A stretch of 64,000 bases of DNA from Caballeronia sp. dw_276 (GTDB lineage: Bacteria > Pseudomonadota > Gammaproteobacteria > Burkholderiales > Burkholderiaceae): the NCBI RefSeq assembly GCF_018449635.1, contig NZ_JAAVUV010000006.1, positions 1 to 64,000 on the forward strand, read 5' to 3'. Positions 8,908-17,835 of this stretch are shown piece after piece. The notes under the pieces are model-generated. The model did not search any database. It worked only from the letters and a program-made list of their open reading frames with translations, and had not been told where the DNA came from. The number at the start of each line of letters is the position of its first letter. Position 1 is the first letter of the stretch. Both the position numbers and the translations under genes were made by a program.

Positions 8908-9183
8908 ATGAAAACCGCTTCGTTACCGTCGCTGCGGGTTGACCCTGAACTGCGCCAAGCGGCCGAAAGCGTCTTGCTCGACGGAGAAAGCCTGTCGTCG
9001 TTAATGGAGTCATCCCTGCGCGCAAGCGTCAACCGCCGGCAGATGCAAAGGGATTTTGTCGCGCGCGGTTTGCAGTCCCGTGACGAGGCGCGCCGCACGG
9101 GCGAGTACTACGACGCGACCGACGTGCATGCCGAACTGGAAGCGATGCTGGTTGCGGCCGAGCAATCGCAGGGCAACCGTTGA
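8908..9183 (+). CDS. ParD/RelB-like antitoxin
   Basis: A 91-residue protein that probably has an N-terminal ribbon-helix-helix DNA-binding segment (ASLPSLRVDPELRQAAESV, then SLSSLMESSLRASV) and an acidic C-terminal tail (DATDVHAELEAMLVAAEQ) expected to neutralise the toxin. GGAG lies at good spacing. The stop overlaps the start of the downstream toxin gene, so the two are translationally coupled. The antitoxin would hold the toxin inactive in the cytosol and repress the operon through the palindrome at 8875-8896. Confidence 0.8.
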   Translation: MKTASLPSLRVDPELRQAAESVLLDGESLSSLMESSLRASVNRRQMQRDFVARGLQSRDEARRTGEYYDATDVHAELEAMLVAAEQSQGNR

Positions 9184-9479
9184 GCCATCGGGTTCGCTAC
9201 ACCGCTGAAGCGCGCGCTGATCTGTTGCGCCTGTACGAGTTCCTGCTTGAAAGAGACGCACCGGCCGCGCGCCGCGCACTGGTGTCCATCCGCAAGGCCG
9301 CCGAGTTGCTCGAGTCTTTTCCTTACACGTGCCGCAAGGTCGAACCTGATAACGCTTATCTTCGGGAGCTGGTCGTGTCGTTTGGCGACGCTGGCTACGT
9401 CGCCTTATTTGAGATTGAGGACGAGCGTACTGTTAGTATTCTCGCCGTCCGGCATCAACGTGAAGATGACTATCACTAA
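9180..9479 (+). CDS. RelE/ParE-family toxin
   Basis: A 99-residue protein of the RelE/ParE fold: VRYTAEARADLLRLYEFLL at the N-terminus, RKAAELLESFP in the middle, and FEIEDERTVSILAVRHQRED at the end, which is the family's terminal strand with its conserved Arg-His. It starts with TTG at 9180 overlapping the antitoxin stop (TTGA), an arrangement that keeps toxin output below antitoxin. ParE members poison DNA gyrase and RelE members cut mRNA. The sequence alone does not settle which applies, though ParE-like is favoured. Confidence 0.85.
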   Translation: MSHRVRYTAEARADLLRLYEFLLERDAPAARRALVSIRKAAELLESFPYTCRKVEPDNAYLRELVVSFGDAGYVALFEIEDERTVSILAVRHQREDDYH

Positions 9480-9803
9480 ACCAGCGGCAACCATAGCCGC
9501 ACGTGAGGGCATGTGTGATCGGTGCTCGCACGCACTTCACGACCGCACCAGAGCGCTGAACTCGCTGCGGCGGTCTTCTCCAGTCGCTAGTTTTAACATC
9601 CCTACGCTGCTTTACGATCGCTGACGCACATAGCTGGACATTGGCTCGTCGCTACGAATTGTGCAATGGATTAATCGATTCGATTTCTGCTCAGTATTGT
9701 TACGCAAGTTGCAGTGGCCCCCGCGAGGGCTAGCCAGTAATATTCAAGTCGAATCATTTTTAAAAAAAGCATCGCCAGCGCCAATTCGAGTGGGTCCAAA
9801 ACT
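9480..9803. other. No gene recognised
   Basis: An intergenic stretch downstream of the toxin gene. Its second half is AT-richer (9650-9800). I see no terminator with a strong stem and no supported ORF. Confidence 0.35.
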
Positions 9804-10211
9804 ATGAATAAATCGCAGCACCTACTGCCAGATATGCAAGCTCATCTTCTTTGCTATGTGGTATTGAGCGCTTTGACGTCACACGCTTTAACCAACAATT
9901 GGAAAGTGGAACATTCGGTCGAGTCGATTCGGATCTGGCTGACAAGGAATCGGCAGTCAGCGAGTTGGCTTCAACGTGTGCGTCTTGGACAGTTCGGATT
10001 TAAGCTTGCTCGTGACCAAATCGCAGCAAAAAGGCGGATCGCTCATCGTGATATCGCACTGCTCTTCACTCATGAGATGATGCCGAACTATCGAAACTTA
10101 CACGTTCAGCAGATCTGGCAACTTTGCAGCAATGCGCTCAACGAAAGAGATGGACTTCAGGATGTTTCGGCGAGGACAGGCGACCCTGACTCCGATCTAC
10201 ACTCGGCCTAA
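9804..10211 (+). CDS. Hypothetical protein (ORFan-like)
   Basis: A 135-residue ORF in AT-richer DNA upstream of the recombinase operon. The sequence looks like a real soluble protein (NNWKVEHSVESIRIWLTRN, SWLQRVRLGQFGFKLARDQ, AHRDIALLFTHEMM), but I recognise no domain. The RBS is weak. An overlapping frame (10132-10377) continues with PNLAAWRQFRWLLTGPTATL, so a frameshifted longer protein is possible. Confidence 0.4.
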   Translation: MNKSQHLLPDMQAHLLCYVVLSALTSHALTNNWKVEHSVESIRIWLTRNRQSASWLQRVRLGQFGFKLARDQIAAKRRIAHRDIALLFTHEMMPNYRNLHVQQIWQLCSNALNERDGLQDVSARTGDPDSDLHSA

Positions 10212-10512
10212 CTTGGCGGCCTGGCGACAGTTCCGTTGGCTGCTGACAGGACCTACCGCAACACTGCCACAGCATCTTGAGTTCTACGACTGGGTACATA
10301 CCGGGAAATCTACAAAGAAAGTTTTTGCGAGACCGTTCCGACTTCGCGCTCGTTGCATTTTTTTGTTCGATGCTTGACTAGCATGCCCTGGCGCTTCTCT
10401 CCTTCAAGCGGAACGTCAGTTACAAAAACGCCTCGGATCAGAGCGATCCGTACGCGGAGCTTGCATTATTCGCATCATCAGCTATCACACTAGCTTGATC
10501 GGGAGGTGTGGT
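10212..10512. other. Upstream region of the recombinase operon
   Basis: This holds the possible continuation frame ending at 10377 and the leader of the recombinase gene, whose RBS (GGGAGG) lies at about 10501-10506. No att-like repeat was identified by eye. Confidence 0.35.
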
Positions 10513-12114
10513 ATGCGACCCGCGACCCATACGCGCCCCCGACCGGACACATCGTCGACTGCGGTTCAATACGTGCGTATGTCCACAGACCTGCAACGCG
10601 ACTCGCCCACTAACCAAAAAGAGATACTCGCGCGGTACGCCACAATACACGGCATTCATATCGCAGCAACATACGAGGACTATGGCAAGAGCGGGCTTTC
10701 GATGAGAAATCGGCCCGCGTTAGCTCGCCTCTTACAAGATGTACTCGATGAGAAGCGCATCTTCAGTGTGCTCTTGGTGTACGACGTATCGCGCTGGGGA
10801 CGCTTTCAAGATGTGGATGAAAGCGCGCACTACGAATATGTGTGTCGACGCGCCGGCGTGCGTGTTGTCTATTGTGCCGAACCGTTCGAGAACGACAACA
10901 GCGCATCCTCGAACATCATGAAAACGCTTAAGCGAGCAATGGCTGGCGAGTACAGCCGCGAGCTCTCGTTGAAAGTGTTCTTGGGGCAGTGCCGCGGCAC
11001 GCGCGAGGGATTCAGGCAAGGTGCCGCCGCGGGCTATGCGCTTCAACGGGTGCTTGTCGATTTCAACGGCAATGTGAAAGGGCCGTTGCACAACGGGGAA
11101 CGGAAAAACCTTCAGAGCGACCATGTCGTCATCGTGCCGGGTCCTGCACACGAAGTTGCGTTGGTGCGACGCGTCTACGAATGGTTCCTAACGGAGAACT
11201 TGAGCCCAACCCGTATTGCTAAAAGGCTAAACGATTTCGGTCTTCGGACCGACTTGAATCGCCGATGGCTCAAGGATGCGATTACTCGTCTGCTCACGAG
11301 TGAAAAGTATGCGGGCAACAACGTTTATAACCGAACTTCGGTGAGGCTACACACACCGAGAGTGAAGAATCCGCCGGAGCAATGGGTGCGAGCGGTGGGC
11401 GTATTCGAGCCGGTCGTCGATCGCGCGACATTCGATGCTGTGCAACTGCGCCTCGATAGCCGAACGCATTTGATGCCAGACGACGATCTTCTTGTCAAAC
11501 TCGTGGCGCTGCATGAAAAAATCGGCAAAGTAACGGCTAAGGCCATTACCGCCGACCGTTCGCTCCCAGGAGTGCAGACCTACAGAAAACGGTTTGGCAG
11601 CTTAACTGAAGTTTATCGAACGATCGGATTTGACAATGGGCACGACTACGGGTTTTTACGCGTTCTACGGGCGGCGAAAGTCCTTCACAGCCGACTGTCC
11701 GATACTGTCATAGCAACGCTGAGGGACGCAGGCCATGAGGTGCATCACTCACTGGACAAAACCCTGCTTTGTGTCGACAACGAGATTCGGATAAAGCTTA
11801 ACGTACGCCCGGCGACGCGCACCCTCTACAAGCCAGTGCGATGGATCATCAAATGGCCGGAGGTCCATCCGCCGGTCGACATCCTCGTGCTCGCCCGTGC
11901 TGACCGATTTGCTGTGAATTTTATTGATTTTTTCGTACTGCCCAAGGGCAGCTTGGGACCGCAGAAGCAGACTGAGCTGACGGAGAAGCCTATCCCTCAG
12001 CTTGAAATGTTTCGTTATTTTGATTTAAAAATCTTGCTCGAACTTACGGCTCGAGTTCCTTTGGAGGTTTTTCGTGAACCCCGAAACGCGGCAAATAATC
12101 ACCGTCCCGATTGA
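10513..12114 (+). CDS. Serine recombinase (resolvase/invertase superfamily, long form)
   Basis: A 533-residue serine recombinase. The N-terminal catalytic domain contains the nucleophile motif (VQYVRMSTDLQ, Ser of the Y-x-R-x-S motif) and the arginine motif (VYDVSRWGRFQD). A Recombinase domain follows (VRRVYEWFLTENLSPTRIA, LTSEKYAGNNVYNR). The last ~200 residues (QTYRKRFGSLTEVYRTIGF onwards) form a C-terminal region shared, as far as I recall, by recombinases that sit beside ParB-like genes. GGGAGG precedes the ATG at 10513. The gene overlaps the next one by 41 bp, so it is the first gene of a three-gene operon. It may catalyse integration, excision or inversion. Target sites are unknown. Confidence 0.85.
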   Translation: MRPATHTRPRPDTSSTAVQYVRMSTDLQRDSPTNQKEILARYATIHGIHIAATYEDYGKSGLSMRNRPALARLLQDVLDEKRIFSVLLVYDVSRWGRFQDVDESAHYEYVCRRAGVRVVYCAEPFENDNSASSNIMKTLKRAMAGEYSRELSLKVFLGQCRGTREGFRQGAAAGYALQRVLVDFNGNVKGPLHNGERKNLQSDHVVIVPGPAHEVALVRRVYEWFLTENLSPTRIAKRLNDFGLRTDLNRRWLKDAITRLLTSEKYAGNNVYNRTSVRLHTPRVKNPPEQWVRAVGVFEPVVDRATFDAVQLRLDSRTHLMPDDDLLVKLVALHEKIGKVTAKAITADRSLPGVQTYRKRFGSLTEVYRTIGFDNGHDYGFLRVLRAAKVLHSRLSDTVIATLRDAGHEVHHSLDKTLLCVDNEIRIKLNVRPATRTLYKPVRWIIKWPEVHPPVDILVLARADRFAVNFIDFFVLPKGSLGPQKQTELTEKPIPQLEMFRYFDLKILLELTARVPLEVFREPRNAANNHRPD

Positions 12115-12964
12115 CAGCATTACGATTCTCAATCCGCGAGCTCGAAGCAAGGTCAAGCACCAGGAAATCATAGACAGCATTGCGGCTGTCGGATTGAAGC
12201 GACCCATCACAGTCAGCTTGCGTTCAACCGACGACGGGTACAGCACATACAACCTCGTGTGTGGGCAGGGGCGTATTGAGGCGCTCCGGCTACTTGGTTA
12301 TTTGGAGGCGCCAGCGTTTATCGTCGAAGACGATGAACAAGGCTGCCTGGTGCGCAGCCTCGTGGAAAATGTCGCGAGACGCAATCACTCGGCTGCCGAA
12401 CTTCTCGCCGCCGTTCAGACGCTACGCCAAGCGGGGTGTTCAGACAAAGATCTCGCAATCAAGGTCGGCGTTTCGGTGAATTATCTTCAGGACTTGCTCG
12501 TGCTTGTCGAGTCCGGGGAAGAGCGCCTTCTGGCAGCAGTCGAGAACGGTACGATCCCGCTGCGGCTTGCTATTCACATCTCAAAAGCCTCGGATTTGGA
12601 CGTGCAACGTGCGTTAGCCGATGCATATGCCGATGGGACGCTCAAGGGTCGGCAGATTGTAGTGGTGCAGCGCCTTGTTCAACGCCGAGCCTGCGCCGGT
12701 CCCGGACGATCCAAGCACGGGTCGAGCTCGGTTGAATCTAAAGCACTGACACCTGAACGCCTACGAAGAATGTATATCAAGGAGGCCGGAAAGCAACGGC
12801 TGCTAGTGAAGAAAGCTGAACTTGTGCAAACGCGTCTGTTATTTATTGTCACAGCTTTAAAAGATCTCCTCTCGAACAGGGATTTCGTTGCGCTTCTCAC
12901 TAGCAAGGGGCTAACGACGATTCCGCGCGCATTGCAGGAACGGCTTGGTCGGGAGATGTCATGA
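12074..12964 (+). CDS. ParB/RepB-like protein 1
   Basis: A 296-residue ParB-family protein with a GTG start preceded by GGAGG. The N-terminal ParB domain has a variant of the CTP-binding/nuclease box (VCGQGRIEALRLLGY, where classical ParB has GERR) and SLVENVARRNHSAAELL. A helix-turn-helix region follows (SDKDLAIKVGVSVNYLQDLL). The C-terminal part resembles the RepB C-terminal domain. No ParA gene is nearby, so ordinary plasmid partition is unlikely. It overlaps the recombinase gene upstream by 41 bp and the next gene by 4 bp. A role in recombinase targeting or control is my inference. Confidence 0.8.
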   Translation: MNPETRQIITVPIDSITILNPRARSKVKHQEIIDSIAAVGLKRPITVSLRSTDDGYSTYNLVCGQGRIEALRLLGYLEAPAFIVEDDEQGCLVRSLVENVARRNHSAAELLAAVQTLRQAGCSDKDLAIKVGVSVNYLQDLLVLVESGEERLLAAVENGTIPLRLAIHISKASDLDVQRALADAYADGTLKGRQIVVVQRLVQRRACAGPGRSKHGSSSVESKALTPERLRRMYIKEAGKQRLLVKKAELVQTRLLFIVTALKDLLSNRDFVALLTSKGLTTIPRALQERLGREMS

Positions 12965-13926
12965 ACGCATATCAAAATCCGACAGGCGTTGGGGTCAAAA
13001 CAGCGTTCGCGTGCAGTGCCGTGACACTTAAGCTTAAGTCCCTTCGAATCGCCAAGCCGTTGCCGCAGCAGGCATTGGTCAGTAGGAAGTTTTTTCAGGT
13101 ACTCGCTTCTATTGCCGCCGTCGGCTTGGTTGAACCGGTCGTCGTCACGGCAGCGGGCGAGCCATCTAATTTGTATAGAGTTCTCGATGGCCGGCTTCGG
13201 CTTGAAGCCTTACGGCGACTCGATATGGAAGAAGCACTTTGCCTCATCACGACTGATGACGAGGCGTACACCTACAACAAGCACGTCAGTCATCTTTCTC
13301 AGGCTCAAGATGCCCGGATGATTGCGAAAGCGCTCGCACACGGCGTGTCACGTGAGCACCTTGCAACCGTTCTGGGTATTGGACCGGGGACAGTGCGCCA
13401 GAAGCAGATGTTGTTGACTGGGATCTGTCGAGAAGCACAAGCGCTTCTTGCCGATAAGACTTGTCCAGGTGCCACTTTTACGGCGCTTAAGGCGATGCGT
13501 CCGACCCGTCAGATTGAAGCCGCGGAACTGATGTGCGGGCAAGGCAACTTCGCATCCTCCTTTGCGAAAGCAATCTTGGCGGCGACGCCTCCCGAATTGC
13601 TTGAGCTGCATCGCCCCGGGAAACGAAAAGTCACGAATGATCTATCTGCGCAGCTTGCACGGCTCGAGAAGGAGCTTGCCATCCTCCAAGCTCAGGTCAG
13701 CGTCACCGAAGAAGGATATGGAATCGATCATCTTCATCTTTCAGTGGCTACAAGCTACATTGCAAGCCTCATGCGGGAGGAGGCAGTGTCGTCCTGGTTA
13801 TCACGGGTTTATCCGGAATATTCGGTTCACTTCCAATCGGTCGTGAACGAAGTCGAAGTAACAAACGGGCCGCGGAAAGCGGTCAAGTTACCGTTTCTAC
13901 CGTCGTACGCGAGCGCGGCGGTGTGA
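12961..13926 (+). CDS. ParB/RepB-like protein 2
   Basis: A 321-residue paralogue-like partner of the preceding gene, starting within its stop (ATGA overlap). It shows the ParB N-terminal layout: VSRKFFQVLASIAAVGLVEP, then YRVLDGRLRLEALRRLD, a shortened box, and a helix-turn-helix (HGVSREHLATVLGIGPGTV). A predicted coiled coil lies near residues 230-245 (LSAQLARLEKELAILQAQ). The C-terminal portion resembles RepB. The product probably acts with the first ParB-like protein and the recombinase, as all three are translationally coupled. Confidence 0.78.
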   Translation: MNAYQNPTGVGVKTAFACSAVTLKLKSLRIAKPLPQQALVSRKFFQVLASIAAVGLVEPVVVTAAGEPSNLYRVLDGRLRLEALRRLDMEEALCLITTDDEAYTYNKHVSHLSQAQDARMIAKALAHGVSREHLATVLGIGPGTVRQKQMLLTGICREAQALLADKTCPGATFTALKAMRPTRQIEAAELMCGQGNFASSFAKAILAATPPELLELHRPGKRKVTNDLSAQLARLEKELAILQAQVSVTEEGYGIDHLHLSVATSYIASLMREEAVSSWLSRVYPEYSVHFQSVVNEVEVTNGPRKAVKLPFLPSYASAAV

Positions 13927-15416
13927 AAAAAAGAATATCGAAGTTGCGATAAACTTGGCTCCCACTTGCGCCGACGCGAAAAGTTGATCGCATCTTGGCT
14001 GAAACTACCCCGACAGCCGCCTCGGAGCCAAAATTCTGTGGGACTTTCGGCCTAGAAAGAACTGCGAATTTCGCTAAGTAATCTGGTTTGACCGTCTTGG
14101 TCACTCCCAAACATGCTTCGGCGCACGTGAGGGGCACCGACAGGGGACACGAACTCGATAACGTCTATAACGTCCTGCTTTGTATCGAGAAGCGAATTCA
14201 AGCGATAACATCTATTCGGATTAGGCAGCGCTAAAAGCGCTCAGAACTTCAGTCATGTTATTTGCACAGCAGTGTGTCCCTCTGGACCAAACGTTGTGAT
14301 ACGAATTAGGACGCCATGCGGCAAGCGACTAATCCGAACTGCTCGTAGCAGTCCCTGGTGCACGCAAACGCAGCGATCAGCCGTCCTGTACAGAGATACA
14401 GTTGGGTTAAGACCGGTGCCCCCGCGGGACAAGGGCTCTGTCGGTCCGAGGTCGAGGACAGCTGTGAAACGCTGGTCAGAGTAGGAATCGCGCGGGGCAG
14501 TCTCCAGACGCTGTTTTGAATAGCTGTACCTGTGTTCACTTACAAGGCACCCAGGATTGCTACCGCTTTCTAAGCTGCATTTATAATCAACATACACTCG
14601 TAAAGCAGAAGGCGAGCTCGATTTCGGATTGAATTCTGTTTTGTATTTGTCTGTCTGATAGCATTTAAAAGTGAACGTGCAGTCACGAGAAAATTAAAAT
14701 TCTTAAATTAATAGTTTAATACGCTGATTCCCAATCAACATTCGGAACTAAGTTGCTTCGACTGACCTCGTAATTCACTTGAATATGATTTTCTTGAGAG
14801 CATGCAGTCGTATAAGCAGCCTGTTGGTTTCCCCCTTTTCACCCCAGTCCTCCTTTAAAATTACCGTGTGCTTTATTCTTAAATCTCACGTAGGCATTCA
14901 GGAGCTATTGCTGAACCCTCTGGCAAAGCTTCGAAGCGATTTGTTGGTTTATCTTCGTCTAGCAAATCATGCCGTTTTTCATAGATTTTTACAGCATGGC
15001 TGAGTCGTCAGGTAACGCGGTCAGAAACGTTAGCTGTCAAGCTAGGCATAAATACTTTTTGAATGAAACCCTCTGAATTCGATTTGTCGCACAAGGAAGG
15101 GCGTGGCCGCCCCGGGCCAAAGCCACTGACCTCTCAGAAAAGTTGTCCTCATTGTTTCTTCTTTATAGCACGTTCGGTGTAAATTGCATTCCTGCCCTAT
15201 GCATAGAGTTCCAGTTGCTGTCATGCGACACTCAGTTTTCCATTTTCGTCAGACCGCCGTAGGAACTTTTTTCAACTGTAATGCTTACGGCGTAAAATAA
15301 TGTAGCTTGAATGACATATACTTGTGAGAGCTGAGTTATAAAAAGACGACAATGGCTCGACTATGAAAACCGTGGATGTTCTGATTTTTTTATAAAACTA
15401 AGCTGGTTAATTTCAA
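13927..15416. other. 1.5-kb gene-poor, AT-rich stretch
   Basis: No gene, RNA or terminator could be supported. Composition shifts toward AT after about 14,580. This resembles recently acquired or decayed DNA and may contain the right boundary of the recombinase/ParB element. Confidence 0.4.
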
Positions 15417-16448
15417 ATGATGCTTGACGAAATTTCTGCAATCAGTAATCCAGGGTCTTTGCTTTCAGCTAATGGTGAAATCGTTGCGTCATACGATCTC
15501 GAAATTTCGAATAGATCGATGACCGGCTACCGAGCGCTTGGGCTTTCAAATGGATTCTTTAACGCGGCGCTGGCTGCGTTCAGATTTGACTATGCTTACG
15601 TATCGCAGGTAGTTGTAATCAATGGCATGGGTGTGGCGCTTGGGGATTCCATTATCGGTATCACTGCGCTTCTCGCGATCAAGGCGAATTTCCCGCACAT
15701 TTCCTTCACGATTTATCGGCCGCGGCTTACGCCTATATACGTAAAGCAGCTATATGAGCTTGCCGCGCCACTATTAGGCCGGATTGTCGACTTGCCCGTT
15801 AAGCTTGGCGCGCCGGTGCAAGGAGAATTACGCATCGACTTTGGCAATCATCTGTTCTGGCCGAAATTCGCCGAATTGCCGATGATCGATTTTTTTATCG
15901 ATGCAATGGGTTTGGCGCCCCAATCAATTCCCGCCAAACGCAAACGGAACCATTGGCTCAAGGACCTGAGCTTGCCGGCGCCGCACGCAACGAGCGGCGA
16001 ATACGTGCTGTTGTGTCCCACGGCCAGCACGCCAGTGCGTAGCGTTCCGGTGTCGCAACGCGCGCGTCTGGCTGAAGCGCTATGGCAGCGCTTCGGGCTT
16101 CCCGTGGCGGGCTTCGGCGCGATCGACCACGCCCATTACACCGATCTCACGCCGCGTTCGCCCAACACGCCGGATTTCATTGCGTGGATAAGGGGCGCGC
16201 GTTACCTGCTCACGCCCGACACAGCCGCGCTCCACATAGCCGCCGGTTTCGACATTCCCACAACGGCTTTTTTCACCACGATCGCTCCCGGCTTGCGTGT
16301 GCGCGACTACCCGCATTGTCATTGCGTGGACCTGCCGCTTCCGCAATTAAAGGGAATCCACGCAAGCAATCAGACGAGCGATTTAGAACTGATCGAGCGT
16401 GCGTATATCGCGCTAAACACGACTGCATTTTTTTCAGAGACTACTTAA
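15417..16448 (+). CDS. GT9-like (heptosyltransferase-fold) glycosyltransferase
   Basis: A 343-residue protein with two Rossmann-like halves. The N-terminal half contains VVVINGMGVALGDSIIGI, a place where GT9 enzymes have their acceptor-side Gly-Asp loop. The C-terminal half has the family's donor-site signature in YLLTPDTAALHIAAGFDIP, compared with PDSGPMHLA in ADP-heptose:LPS heptosyltransferases. It is soluble and would act on the inner face of the membrane. The ATG at 15417 has a weak RBS, and 15420 is an alternative. It stands alone in AT-rich DNA, so horizontal gain is plausible. Donor and acceptor are unknown. Confidence 0.65.
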   Translation: MMLDEISAISNPGSLLSANGEIVASYDLEISNRSMTGYRALGLSNGFFNAALAAFRFDYAYVSQVVVINGMGVALGDSIIGITALLAIKANFPHISFTIYRPRLTPIYVKQLYELAAPLLGRIVDLPVKLGAPVQGELRIDFGNHLFWPKFAELPMIDFFIDAMGLAPQSIPAKRKRNHWLKDLSLPAPHATSGEYVLLCPTASTPVRSVPVSQRARLAEALWQRFGLPVAGFGAIDHAHYTDLTPRSPNTPDFIAWIRGARYLLTPDTAALHIAAGFDIPTTAFFTTIAPGLRVRDYPHCHCVDLPLPQLKGIHASNQTSDLELIERAYIALNTTAFFSETT

Positions 16449-16827
16449 TATTCGTTAAACCAATAGCATCAAGCCTTTGAAATGTAGTCGGCATAAATTA
16501 CCTGAATTTGTAAGAATAAAATATGATATGAACCGCTGAAAATCTACTGCTTTGTCATATTCGGGCAAACCATTAGGGTGGTATGCTTCCTGCACGTATT
16601 CTTCATATCCTATGACGTAGGATGAAATGTGCGCCGAGATGGATCCAGTTGTGCACCACGGCGCGGATTAGATGCATTTGGAATGCACCAACTTGTTGTT
16701 TTTAGCAAACGTTTGCGAACACATCGAATTTCTTGATTCAGCGTCGTGCGGGTGGATTCCACCTCTACGCATGTTTAACGCCTGGTTCAACTTTTCGCAG
16801 AGCGGTCCGGCTGCATGGAGCAACCCA
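16449..16827. other. Intergenic region
   Basis: The stretch between the GT9-like gene and the DUF4096-like gene. An open frame joins the latter from 16672, but the added residues look non-coding. A promoter for the downstream gene probably lies here. None was pinpointed. Confidence 0.35.
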
Positions 16828-17766
16828 ATGTTTTTCGACGAACTCAGCAATGAAGAGTGGGCGCTGATCGCCCCGCTTGTGGCCGAAGGCGAAGTCCGTG
16901 AACATCGTCGGGGACGGCCGCGCGCGCATCCGCGCACTATCGTGAATGCGGTGTTGTGGATTCTCACGACCGGCGACACGTGGTCGAAGCTTCCCAGCCA
17001 CTATCCGACCGTGCCAACCTGCCGCCGACGTTTCAACGACTGGCAAATGGACGGCACGCTGATAGAGATGGTCACGCGGCTCGCCACGCGCGGCAGATCG
17101 TTCGCCATCGTTCCGTCGCCACCTGTCGAGGCGCCGCAGCGTCAGGCGCAAAACGCGTATGAATGCGACCGCTTGCGTGGCGTGTTCTGGCAAAACCCGG
17201 AATCGTGGGGCGCCGGTGACGGCCGCGGTGCGAATGCCGTCGATGCGCTGTTCGCCGCCGTGCCGCGCCGCTTGCCGGACGCGCATGATGTTGCACGCGC
17301 CAATGCGTCCACGGCGTTGTCCGCGAGCCGCGCCGCGATGCTCATGAATGTGCCGCGCGCCATGTATCACGATGCATCGCGTATGGCCGGACGTCCGCTC
17401 GATCCGGTGCCCATGGCCTTCGAGCCCGACTGCACGCCGGTGCATGACGGTCACGGCTACACCATCTACGCAATTGCGCGTCCGGTTGCAGGCAGCATGT
17501 TCCGCGGCTGGGCCGAAATCGTGAAAGACGGGCGCCGCGTCGAGCGCTCGGGCCTGATCGGTCCGCGATACGGCAACGCGGAGGAAGCGGCGGCGTACGC
17601 GCTGGAATGGTCGCGTAGATGGATCGCGTCGCAGTCCACGCGGGTCACGCATCCGGGGCAGGATGCGTCGGCGCAAGTAGAAGCCGCTGCGGCCGAAGTC
17701 GACCATGCGCAAATGGAACGTGCAACGCCCGTTGAAGCGCGCCGCTTTGCGGACGTGCAGAGCTAA
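16828..17766 (+). CDS. Protein with transposase-type DUF4096 DNA-binding domain
   Basis: A 312-residue protein. Its first ~85 residues (MFFDELSNEEWALIAPLV, RRGRPRAHPRTIVNAVLWIL, TWSKLPSHYPTVPTCRRRF) match the N-terminal DUF4096 domain of IS5-family transposases. The remainder contains no transposase DDE core. It reads instead as an unknown domain (DCTPVHDGHGYTIYAIARP, then SGLIGPRYGNAEEAAAYAL). I take the ATG at 16828, with GGAG upstream. It lies head-to-head with the 3' end of bceA, separated by a strong bidirectional terminator. I infer a domesticated DNA-binding regulator rather than an active transposase. Confidence 0.65.
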   Translation: MFFDELSNEEWALIAPLVAEGEVREHRRGRPRAHPRTIVNAVLWILTTGDTWSKLPSHYPTVPTCRRRFNDWQMDGTLIEMVTRLATRGRSFAIVPSPPVEAPQRQAQNAYECDRLRGVFWQNPESWGAGDGRGANAVDALFAAVPRRLPDAHDVARANASTALSASRAAMLMNVPRAMYHDASRMAGRPLDPVPMAFEPDCTPVHDGHGYTIYAIARPVAGSMFRGWAEIVKDGRRVERSGLIGPRYGNAEEAAAYALEWSRRWIASQSTRVTHPGQDASAQVEAAAAEVDHAQMERATPVEARRFADVQS

Positions 17767-17793
17767 AGAAGGGCTGCACATCGCAAGACCCCA

Positions 17794-17835
17794 CGCCATG
17801 CGGCGCGTTCGAATCGCGCGCCGCGTGGCGTTTTT
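17794..17835. terminator. Bidirectional terminator hairpin
   Basis: A 14-bp stem (CGCCATGCGGCGCG with CGCGCCGCGTGGCG, one wobble position), a 9-nt loop, then TTTTT. It sits between two convergent genes and reaches the bceA stop codon. Confidence 0.8.

Noticed and set aside
10513..13926. Plasmid replicon (parABS plus replication gene)
   Set aside because: Two ParB-like genes are present, but there is no ParA, no replication initiator and no iteron set; the flanks look chromosomal.
16828..17766. Active IS5-type transposase
   Set aside because: The DDE catalytic region is absent and no terminal inverted repeats were seen at its ends.
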